From positions 607,437-671,436 of the forward strand of contig NMRA01000068.1 of the NCBI GenBank assembly GCA_002633005.1: a stretch of 64,000 nucleotides of DNA, given 5' to 3'. The position numbers were made by a program, and so were the translations under genes. Shown here one piece after another: positions 25,201 through 37,200 of this stretch (its first letter is position 1; the number at the start of each line of letters is the position of its first letter). This DNA comes from Phoronis australis (taxonomy: Eukaryota; Phoronida; Phoronidae). Under the pieces are notes generated by a model. It was not told the DNA's origin, ran no database searches, and saw nothing but the letters and a program-made list of their open reading frames with translations.

Positions 25201-28200
25201 TTATTGCTTATTCTTCGAGGGCTTTTAAGTCAAGCAGTTGACATGAAAGAACTTGCAGATTGGATCTAAAATATTGTATGGTCTTGTGGTCATCTAAGTA
25301 CACATGGCTCTCTTGAGCCTAGGTGTTTATTCTAAAAATAATTGTAAAAATAACTTAATTTTAAACTATTCTAAGCTTTTCAGAGGCTTCAAAATTCCAA
25401 AAGGTTGCTCATATTACTGTGTTGAGAAAGGTTCAGGTTTTAATATTAGCATGCTTTCATCTTGTTTCCTAAATTGAGAAATGAATAATTAGTCATCCAA
25501 AGGATCATTTTTTAAGCACCCACATATTTATATGTGGGTGCATACTGTCATCTCTGTGTGGGTGTCAGGTGTCTGGCATTCGCTGCTGTGTCTCCTAAAC
25601 CCCTTGTAAGGTCATATTGAATTTTATAGATGTGTCCCTGTTTGGCTGATGACAGATGATGACGAGTTTTGGATCTATCCGAATACTGCTGGGCCCTCTA
25701 GTGGCATCTTAAATTAGTTTAAAGTTGATGCGTGATTTTCAGACAAGCTCTTTGTTGAATATTGCAGGCCAAGTTTTTTGTGTTGTCCGAATTTGGTGGG
25801 CACCAAAATGTGCCATTTCACTGTTGTGCGAATTTGGTGAGCTTACCCTCTTCAAAAAATTTAAAAGCCAGAATGAGAATGATAAAGAATCGATTTGTCC
25901 ACGAGAAGTAAACACATATTTTCATAAGTTGCGAAAGAAGAAAGCATTTATTAATGTATACATTTCAGGCTTGCTGGGCCCATTTGTGTCACTCAAACCT
26001 TGATGTGTGAATGATATTGAAGAAAGAATATAGGACTTGCAATGCTGAGGCACATAGGGCTTTTTGTCGACTATTAAGACTCGATAGAGTGCGTTTGGTT
26101 AAGTAATGTGCTTTCTCAATTTTAACGAATTTTGCATTAAACGTAGCAATAATGGGAACGAGTGCAATGAAGAAAGTGATAAATAATGACGAGAACAGAG
26201 TATATGTATTCAAATTTTGTTAAACGTATCCGTGCATTGTCTGCTAGTTACAAAACGAAATGCAAGTTAAGTCTAACAAGTTTATTTCTATATTAACTTA
26301 AAGCTTAGTTTCAACATGAAAACGAATAACAATTATCCAAAATAGATTACAAGGACAATTATGATAGCAAAATGAGTAGTTTCTCATCCACACGTGATTG
26401 CTTGTCACTCTGGTAGTCATCTGAATTGTTGAAGAAACGCACTGGACTCGGAACCACAGTTGTTCTACATGTTTAGGCCTACTGCGAACGATCGGAACTA
26501 TTATATTCTTTTTGGATTGGGGTGTGTGCACTTGTACAGTACGCGATCAACTAACGAAATAAAAAAGAACAGTGCGATCTTGAATGTGAATGCAATTTCA
26601 AATCCTTCGAATACCAAATTCACCCAACCGTTTTTATAATTAAAACCTTTCTCACCCGCAGCCTTTGAAATGTCCAATTTTATTTCATCATTGTGTGCAG
26701 ACCAGTGTTACGTCTGGCATGTCTTCATGCAATCGAGATGTCCTAACAGATCTGCATTTGCTTAATATATGTTTTTAATCACAAGCTTAACTGCTAACTG
26801 TGAAAACTTGTGAAATTGGTTTGTGGATGAAATAAAACTGTTAACTCAATCAGGTGTTCACATTGTCACAGTCGGAAGTCTAACAGCGTGCTCTAATTAA
26901 AAACAAATGAAATCAGAACTCAAGTTAGTCGCGCTGTAACAAAAAATTGCAGACTTCTTTGTATTTTCCATTAATATTTGTATTTTCATCAGAAATTTTC
27001 ATTTTGTTGGACTCGATGATTCTTTTCATAGATAAAGCGCATAACACAGGATAAACGCAAAGACTGGCTGGAGAAACAATCGAGTTACAGTTGTATCGCC
27101 ATTAAGGCAACAAAGTAAAAAATAAAAACCCGTTATACCGATTGTCGGGTTCAAGTCTTAGAGCAGTAATCATCCATTTAACAATTTAGCTACATGGGAG
27201 TTGCGTCGATCCGAAGTTAGCATTTCTAACATTTTCTTTGTCACAAGACAGAAATTTGATATTTATGACATTGTTCGAAATGCGTGGCCCATTGAAAAAC
27301 AGTTTTTGGACCTTGCACAAATTTTTTGTATCATGGAAAATTGATTTTAGAAATGTTTTTTCTTGTCACAAAATGGCTTTCCATTTGAAAATTGTGCGAC
27401 TTTACTGAAAGTATTTTCAGAGTTCCTTGATGGATTTTTATGAAATTTGGCAACTAGGTTTTTGATAAGGGGGCAATGATGCCATTTCTTACGGATTTGA
27501 TGGATTTTGTGCCACATTGTAGGTATTTTTGTTATCCTCGCATCTATTTTTTGGCGCCTGCCTCTCTATCTGCCATGCTGATGAGACGGCCATGACTGAT
27601 GTCAGACTTATGTGTTGTCCCTTAGTGGCGATCTGTTTTTGCCTGGCGTTTTTTTTTTACGTCTGCATCTGAATCTCTGTAACCCTTTAAAAGAGCTTTG
27701 TGAATTTTGAGAGATGTATTCTAATGGAGCTGACAATTGGTAACGAGTTTCTCTGAAGTTCCTTGACAAATTTTCATGAAATTTGGTAAATAGCTTTCTG
27801 TTAAAGAAACAATGACATTCCCCAGTTTTCGGACGGATTTTATGTATTTTGCGCCATCTAGTGGCCATTTTCACTGTTTTTAGTCTGTTTTTGGCGTCCG
27901 CCCTCTGTCAACCAAACCACTCTTAAGATGATTGTGAAAATTGTCTTATATGTTGTTAGTGAGAAGAGGACGGTTGGCGATGATTTTCCGACTTCAATTA
28001 CTGATGCGCCTCCTATTGGCATTTTTGTTTGTTTTTTATTGCGCCCATTGCTATATGTCCTAATCCCTCTGTAGGATCTCCATTAAATTTAGCAAGTGTA
28101 TTCATATGAAGTTGACATCGGAAGACTGCAAGTTTCAGACGAATGTGACAACTGCTGTGCCCCCTTGTGACAATTTCATTTTTTTTTGGTTTTACTCTGT

Positions 28201-31200
28201 TTCTCTAAAGTTCCTTGATGGATTATCCTTAAAATGTGGTAAATACATTTCTATTAAAGAAACGGTGACATTTTCCGGGGTTTTTTTTGATGGGTTTGAA
28301 GTATTTTGCACTATCTAGTGGCCATTTTTGTGATAAAAATAAACACCCTGAGAAGCTTACTGTTTGTGGTGCATTTGTGGGCGCATTTCAATGCTCTGCA
28401 TTGCTCTTGTAGAGAATACAACTGACCACAACTTAAAAATTTTACTGTACCACCACATTGCATTTCAAGCTAAAGAAATGTCATGGTATGTGAAATGGGC
28501 CCTGTTTTTCAGGCTGCTGATGCCTGTATCATCTTGACTCAGCAGTGGTTACTTTTAGTATCTGCGCTGTGCATTGTTGAGTCATAACCAGAATCTTACC
28601 ATTTTGAAAGATCTCAATTCCTTTGCAGTCTGGTCAGACATTGTGTCTTAAGTTTATGTTGACTCGAACATTCTGTTATTATGCTTGAAACTAAGTGGCA
28701 CACTTGTTTTTATGCGCCCACATATTTATATGTGGACGCATTATGCTGTCATCTCCGTCCGTCCGGCGTCCGCTGCTCTATCTCCAAAATGCTTTGATGT
28801 ACGTTCATGAAATTTTGCACATATGATCTTATGGTGGATTGGACGGCATGAGCGAACTTTCGGACGGATGCGACCACCGGTATGCCCCCTAGTGGCAATT
28901 TTAGTTTTTTACGTTTACCTCTATATCTTCAAAGGTCCTAAACGTATTTTCATAAAAGTTAGCATACAGGCACCTATTAGTGAGATGACGCTATCCTCCC
29001 ATTTTCGGATGGATTTGACGTAGTTTGCACCACCTAGTGGTCATTTTTGCTGTTACCGGTGTGCCCCTTAGTGGACGTTTCTGTTTTTTACGTTGAGCTC
29101 TGTATCTTCAAAGATCCTCAACTTATTTTCATAAAATTTGGTAAATATAGACACCTATTAGTGAGATATAGCTATCCTTCCATTTTTGGATGGATTTGAC
29201 GTAGTGTGCGCCACCTAGTGGCCATTTTTACTGTTTTTTAGTTTGTTTTTGGTGTCCACCCCTCTATCAACCAAACTGCACTAAGGATGATTGTGAAAAT
29301 TGGCATGATGTTCTTACTACAAAGCTGGTGATAATTTACCAATGACTTTGACTACTGTGGCACCTCTTAGTGGCAGTTTTGTTATTTTTTTTGCGCCCAT
29401 GGCTGTATCTCCTAAACAGTTTGCAGCATCTTTGCTAAATTTAGCAAGTGTAAGTGATGTTAACAACGGATGACAACAACGTTTGGACGGATCTGACAAC
29501 CAATGTGCCCTGTGGTGGCAATTTTCATTTTTTAGGCTTACCTCTGTATCTTCAAAGGTCCTCAACGGATTATCAGAAAGTTTGGAATATAGGCATTTAT
29601 TGGTGAGATGATGCTATCCTCCCGCTGTGGGATGGAATCGAGGAACTTTTGCACCACCTATGGCCATTACTCCTGTTTTCGATTCTTGTTTTTTGGCGTC
29701 CACCCCTCAATCAACCAAAGCATTCTGAGAACAACTTTGAAAATTGGTATATGGTATATGTTCTCAGTGTGAAGAGGACGGTTGACAATAACGCATTCGA
29801 CTACTGTAGCGCCTCCTAGTTGTAGTTTTGTTTTGTTTTGTTTTGTGCCCATATAGCTGCATCTCCTAAACTTACTGCAGGATCTTTATTAAATTTAGTA
29901 ATTGTATTTATATGAAGCTAACAACAGATGACTACGTCGTTCAGGCGGATCTAATGAAGGCTGCGTCTCAAAGCGGCAATTTCATTATTTTTTTTGCTTT
30001 CCTTTGTTTCTCCGAAGTTCCTTGACAGATTTTTATGAAATTTGATAAATAGCTTTCTATTAAAGAAGCAATGGCATGTACCCATTTTCAGATGGATTGA
30101 ATGTTTTTTTCACCCTCTTGTGGCTATTTTTATGAAACAAATAAACAACCCTAGAAGCACTCCGTTTGCGGTGCATTCGTGGGCGCATTTGAACGCTCCG
30201 AGTTGCTCTTGTTTATAAGGCGCACATTGCAGACAGGCCAGGTAATTTGATAGACTCAATAATCTATTAAAAGCATCACTCTATAATACCACCTTCCGTC
30301 ACAAAAACCAACGTTTGATTTTGACCACCTATAGTTTTGAAATTGGCCTTAAATTTCTCCTTAGTCAAAATAGGACTTGTGTATAAAGAACTAACAGTTC
30401 GTTATTGCTTGAGACTAGGCACTGCGCTGTTGCTTATCATGTCTTGCCATTTTTTTGCCTAGCATTTTCTCAAACAATAACGAACTGTAAATTCTTTATA
30501 AGAAAAAAAAACATGTCTCATCTTACAAGTTGAGACCAATTTTATCAAAAGGTTTCTTCAACGGAATGTAGGTTTGTTGTCGCTTTAATGATATCTGATT
30601 TGTTAGCACCCTATCATAGAGCTTAATTTGCTTATTATTGATAACATGTATGAAAACTTAAGCAAGGAAGCTTTTTTCCAGAAACACAAGAAGAAAAAGA
30701 AGACTGTTGCCTTTAACTTTTCTGCCCTTCATCTTATTCGTGACCCTCAAGGTAAGCGCTTTATTGGGAAAAATGGTCTTCAAACTGTGCTACCGTATTT
30801 GCCCTAATAAGTGCCCATGCCCCTGTAAGTGCCCCCACTCGTTTTAAGACTTTGATTAAATGAGTGCCCAGTTCATGAACGTCATGTACATGCGAAAAAT
30901 GCCTTACCTACAGTTCTAAAATTCTACAGTAAAGTATTCAATTTATCAATAAGATCCGACAGTCCTGAAAAAAATCATTGTGCGCGGAAGTTGTAGACCA
31001 TGAGCCTCGCCGCTATGTTGGTATTTAGCCGTGACAATACACTTCACACTTCCTCAGGGCTTCAAAAAGAAAAGGTTTTGCTGATCTGGCGAGGGACGTG
31101 TCTTATTATGGTCTGACCTTTCAGAACAAACGCATTGTACTTGTCAACGGATTGTACAGATCTTTTCCCTCAACAGGAATCCAAATATATGTGAAAACCG

Positions 31201-34200
31201 TGAATTGAAGGCTAATAAAAAATAATAGATGCTGAGATTGGCTAGTAGTGAAATTTATCAAATAAACACAGAAAAAATCAGGAACCCCAACTGGGAATCA
31301 AACCACAGGTCTCAAGATTGCCGGTCTAGTGCTCTCACCACTGAGCTACTGAGGACCCGATATCTGTGCAATAAAAACTTGACCTTTGTTAAAAGCCGTT
31401 GCAAGGATGTGCACGCTACATACAAGTACCTGTCACCGAAGATTAGTCTTCAGGAACTATCTGTTCATGAAACGGGTAGCATAGCATCGGCAAGAAATAA
31501 GACACTTATTTCCGAAAGTTTGTAATACTGTAAAAAACGTTTGCGTTATTTTTGGGAGGAATTATTATTAAATTAGTCGTAATTGATGTTTTTAAAGTTA
31601 AAATGACCCATTGGTACTGAATACTTAAACACCTTTACGCCCCCAAATCTCCCAAACAATAACTGTTAGACTGTCACGCATCCATTCACCCGGCGACTCG
31701 GCATCGGCCTTTCCGAGACACTTTTTTAGCAGATTTTAAATAAAACACGTTCTGCTTTTAGTGCTTGTGTTAATTTCTTTAGTTACAATGCACACCTAGA
31801 TTGTTACATCTCGTTTACTCTGAAGGCAAATGAACTCTGATGTCAAGCATGCGATCGCTCACTCACACATGCAGACGAACTTCAAAACAAACGTCACGTG
31901 ACAACAACGTGACTGTGTTCGTCCAGAGATTTTTCTTGTGTTGCGGAGTACGATCTAGCGCAGATTTGGACTTGATATGTAGTTAATCCCAACTCCACAG
32001 GAACTCAAAAAACTTAGGGACGCTATTTTGAAGCCTTAAGGAGGACTTCAGGTAATTTGTTGAGTTGAAACTATATTTTTACTCAAGAATTTAAGTTGAC
32101 CTATTGGCAATCGTGTGGCAGCGACGCATCAGTCAGCGAGTTTTCGCACTGGGATTTTATGAAATGTGCTCGTAATTTAACAACAAAGTTTGATAGCAAT
32201 GCACTACAACTTTGTAGAAACTCTGTCATAGGTTACAGATGTGTCACAGAGCGTTAATCTGATGAATTCTAGCTTACGATTTCACCTGTTTCGGAGACCG
32301 GGTTTCGATCACTTTGGGCTATAATAAGCCCCTTCCCTTCCTGAAGCGAATTTTTCTAAGCGCCCTGGGCGCTTATTAGGGCGAATATGGTAAATAGTTT
32401 CTTTAGTGTGTGTTTATTGAAATAGTGCTCAAATGCGCTCAAATACTTTGCCTTGGACAATCATCTTCAATTAAATTCTTTTAAATGAACCAAAATGAAT
32501 ATATTTTAAAGTTGTACTTCTGTGTAGAAATTACCTGTTTTTTAATTGTCTTGAACCTGGCAATGAAATCAGAATTCATGACATATTGGATTAGATAATA
32601 CATTAAAGAGGCATGGAATGCGAAAAATATCTCATAAACAATTCCTGAGGAAAGTATTATGATCTTGCAATGTCTAGTACACAGTAATTCATTTTCTCCT
32701 GTAAGGACATTTTCAGAAAAAATCTCAATATTTGAAGTGAAAAACTGTGGTTACCAGTGTTTGAACTGCAGCAAATAAATGTGCTGGCCTGTCGGGCCAG
32801 TTGGTCTGAAAAGTTACTCGCCCAGCTGCCAAGTTGTTGGCCCTGCGTTTAGCATCCTAGCTGTTTTAATTTCTCAATCTTTTTCATTTACACTAATTGC
32901 GTGTGTTCTTGAGAATGCTATTTGTTATGCTATTAACTCTATGTGAGGAGTTGTTGGTAATAGAGATGTATCCATAAACACCACATAAGCTGTGGTTACG
33001 AAATAAAATCCCTAAGCTGGATTCAACCAATATCTTTTTACAAAACACGTTTCATCAGTACATAGAACTCTAGACTAGAGTCCAATGAGTAAACAAAGTG
33101 AACGGAGCGATCGCGGATGAGTGCCCATAAGGTTTAATCTCGGCCTTCAAGAGGTGAGAGGTAAACAAAATTAGTCAACAGACCTCTTTTGAATTAAAAG
33201 AATGTGAGACCACATCTGCATAGGGCCTATATGTGAAAGTTTAGGGACCAATTGGGCCAGTAACCTTTAAAAGTCACTGGCCCGGCCACAAATCCACTGG
33301 CCCGGGGGCACCGGGCTAGCGTATATTTTGAATGCTGGTGGTTACTACAGAATTTCCAATCTCTCTCCACTTACGATAAATGCGTGCATGCGCTCACAAT
33401 CAGTTGCTTGAAGCCACTTCAGATCAAAAGATAAATTTTCCATATATGGGAAATGTGGTATGTCAATGTTTTGCCATACCAAACAAGGAGACATGCTTTG
33501 CCTTTTTGGAGAAAAATTGACGAAGTTGCGTGCAGTTGACTGATCGTTTTTTTTTCAAATTTGAAACCAAAAGAAACCCTAAAAATACTTTGTGAGCAGG
33601 TTGAATTCTGTTTCAGTGGCAGAAAACCACTTTCAATATTGCAATTTAGCCTGTTTGGTGCGTTCCAGGCCTCTTTAAGTGATTATAGTAGTTTAGATTA
33701 TGTTATGACAGATATCTTGCATTATATTTTTGTAGTTTGAATTGAAAGCATAAAAACTAAAATCCATACTTAACGATTATGAAAGCGCTCATTAACTCTG
33801 TGTTTGCAAGCATTTTGTATTTTTTATTTTGGTTTAATTCACCATCTATGGCTCCATTTTGTACTAGGTTAATTTCCACAACGTATGAAATGTTGGGTCA
33901 TGGTTGTGAAGTGTTCTGATCACTGTGTTGTTGCTTACCAGTACTACTCATGCATTGTGATGATCATTTAGTGTTTTGGTTGTACTGCCGGTCAGTGACA
34001 TTGTTCCTGATGATGGTTTATGATAATAAACCGGAACGTTGATTTGGATCATGAATGGCATCCCATTTTTTATTTTCATCTTTCTCCAATTACTAGACAG
34101 TGTCATTGGCAAACAGGTTTCTATTCAAGGAAAATTTTGGGATTGTTCGACATTTAGTAAAATGATAAGAAGTGAAATTACTTTTTAGTTAATTGGATAC

Positions 34201-37200
34201 CATTTTATCCGCCCACATGTTTACATGTGGGTGCATATTGCCTTCATCTCTGTCTGGACGTCTGAACATTTGGTGTCTGCATCTGTATTTCCTAAACCCT
34301 CACAGGATCTTGATGAGATTTGGGAGGTGTGTTCCTGTGAATCTAACGACAGATGATGACGAATTTCTGATGGATCGGACTACTGGTGTGCCTCCCTAGT
34401 GTCAATTTTAGTATTTTACGTTTACCTCTTTATCTTCAAAGGTCGTCAACTGATTTTCATGAAAATTTGGCACATACGCATAAATTAGTGAGATTATGCT
34501 ATCTTTCCATTTTCGTACGGATTCGAGGTATTTTGCGCCATCAGTGGCCATTTTTACTGTTTTCAAGTATTTTTTGGTGTCCGCCCCTCTGTCAACCAAA
34601 CCACTCTACGGATGATGGATTTTTACGAAATTTCAATTGAAAAAATGTTGTGTTCCCGTTTCAGGTGGATTCAATGTATTTTGCGCCATCTAGTAGCTAT
34701 TTTTATAATACAAACACCCCTAGACGTACACCATTTGCGGTGCATGTGTGGGCGCATTTCAATGCGTTGTTGAAATTCAGATTTTCCCAAAACTGGAAGT
34801 TGGATGTCACTTGAGTACACCATCACCTTATCCTGTTTATTATTGCAAAATCGCCGTCCTTGTTGTCTATATCAATTTAAGCCAAGATTAGCAACTCACC
34901 CCATAAGTGCTGCCAGCTACTGAATAATGACTGGTTAGTTGAGAACGTATTATTTTGTACACATAAGAGATTGTTGACTGATACTATATTTAATTTGTTT
35001 GTTCAATTGAACAGAGCTATCAAGAACTCAATAAATAATGTACGAAATCAAACGAAACTGTTTCCCTTCTTCCTTGTGGTTTACATGTTTTTTACAACCA
35101 CACAGATTCTAATTAATAGCAGAGAAGTTTCCGTGTCTGGATCCATAGTGCCTTTTATGTTTAGTACTCTACTTCTTCATGATCTATTCTGTTGTAGACT
35201 TTGCAGAAAAGTTGTTCAAACAATTGGAAAGCTCCAACGAACGGTTTGAAGTCAAAATGATGATGATCGATCTTGTTTCAAGGCTAGTGGGAGTTCACCA
35301 GGTAGGTATCACTGGAAAGATTTTACAATGAACTACTTAATATTTTTTATCCTACTTCTACAGTCAATATTAGAAATGACAGCTTTTCAATGAGGGTCGG
35401 GTTCAAACTTTTCATAGCTGTTCTGGTACTTTTATTTATCCAGAAAGTATAATCCTGGGTATGACTGAGGATGGTAGCAATTACTACATATCCTTATAGT
35501 ATACTATTGTTACACACTCATGACCTTTCACTCAGAGTGGACTCCATGGACGATACATAAGCCAGGGCATGACATACAGCACACTAGTCAACTGTGTACA
35601 GCTAGGCAGCTACTTCCTTCTCCAAAAAAATGATTTAAGACCACTTGGTCTCAAATTTATCCATAGTCAACTTGGAGGTGGTTTCAGGGATTCGAAACAA
35701 CTGACTGTTGTTGCTTGAGACTTGACTACTTGGTTTTTTGTCATGCAGTGTCATTTTATGGGTCAAGTGTAGTTTCAAGGAATAGTGAACAAACAACCAG
35801 TACTCCCAGAAATGACTTGTGTAAAAAACCAAGTTGAGACCAGTGGTAATTGGTCTAAATCAAACTTCCACTTCATAGACAGAACACAGGTTTTACAGCT
35901 TCTTACTCAACCACCCTTCTGATAGATACCAACCTGTCTGTCTCTCAACCAATGCAACTTGTGAGAGTTCGGTGCATAAAGCTAATTATAAGTAACTTAG
36001 GTAGATGTGAACAGATAAAGACAACAAATAATAAATTTAGTGCTAAGGTGAAAAAGTACTGCAGATTTGTGATCAGAGGTTGGAGAAGTTAAAATGAGGT
36101 TTAAAGAGGACCATGCTGTATATTATCCTTTGGCTAAAGCATGTTTTATATCTATTGTATTTTATCCTCTATAGATAAAGTTTATTATTATTAGATGTAA
36201 CTGTCAATAGGACAATCTGTACTAGATGGACGTGGTGTTCAGTCTGTGGTGTAATGTTGCATGTTACGGCCAACAGATGGCGCACATGTGGTAGTAATTA
36301 AAACAACACCCAAATACCTCAACCAATAAAATAATGTCTATTAATTTGCAGCATTGTGATTTACAAACAATAGACCTGTTACAATATGTTGTGAGACTGA
36401 CAACTAACTGATTGGGACGAGATATCAGTGCTGAAGAAAGTACTAAACAACAATGCCACTATTTATCCGTAGCTACCGCACACGTTAACACAATACAAGT
36501 TGTAACAGAACTATCCCTCTAGAACAATCGCTAGACTGGTTCAAATTGACTAACAGGCTGAGACCAACACCTGCGTTAAATATCTATACCTCAGTTTACA
36601 CTTTCAACTTGATATGTAGTTATTCGTCTGGACATGGCTCTCGTCTCTGCAGTTCACTGTTCGGAGATCGTGCCCTCGTAGTTTATTGAAAATTTGGTTT
36701 GATCTTGTCGGGTCTGGTCCAGTCTGCCGTAGTCTCTGGAGCCAGTGCCTTATGTATTACTTTTGGTGGCATCTCGCGATGGCCCCACCCTTTTTAGTGC
36801 AACTCTCTTATAACAAGCTAATAGACTATCCCATGGAAAATTCTTACATAACTGCCACTCTTCCTAGATTTACTGCACCAGAGATATGCCTATCCCCTGA
36901 GGAATTCTTGTACAATTGCCACTTTTAGAGCTATGCACATCCCCTAGGAATCTCAACCACCACAGAAGTATACACATCCTTGGGAATAGACTAAGACATA
37001 TTTGCATGCACGTGGAAAACATACAACAGAGGTATGCACAACCTCTGGAAATAGATTATGACATGTTTACATGCACGTGGAGGGCATAGACTCATTATAT
37101 CACAAGTCTGAACTGCACTACAACCACAGAGACGATCAGGTCTAGGGATTTGGGACTATCTACCAGATTCAATCCTTAATCTATGGACGATAATCATACT

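Noticed and set aside
31281-31358. Functional tRNA gene
   Set aside because: Boxes A and B are good, but the anticodon and T stems have mismatches and the locus is inside a transposon.
31229-31525. Plus-strand open frame of 98 codons
   Set aside because: Its centre is the reverse complement of a tRNA-like sequence, so it is not protein coding.
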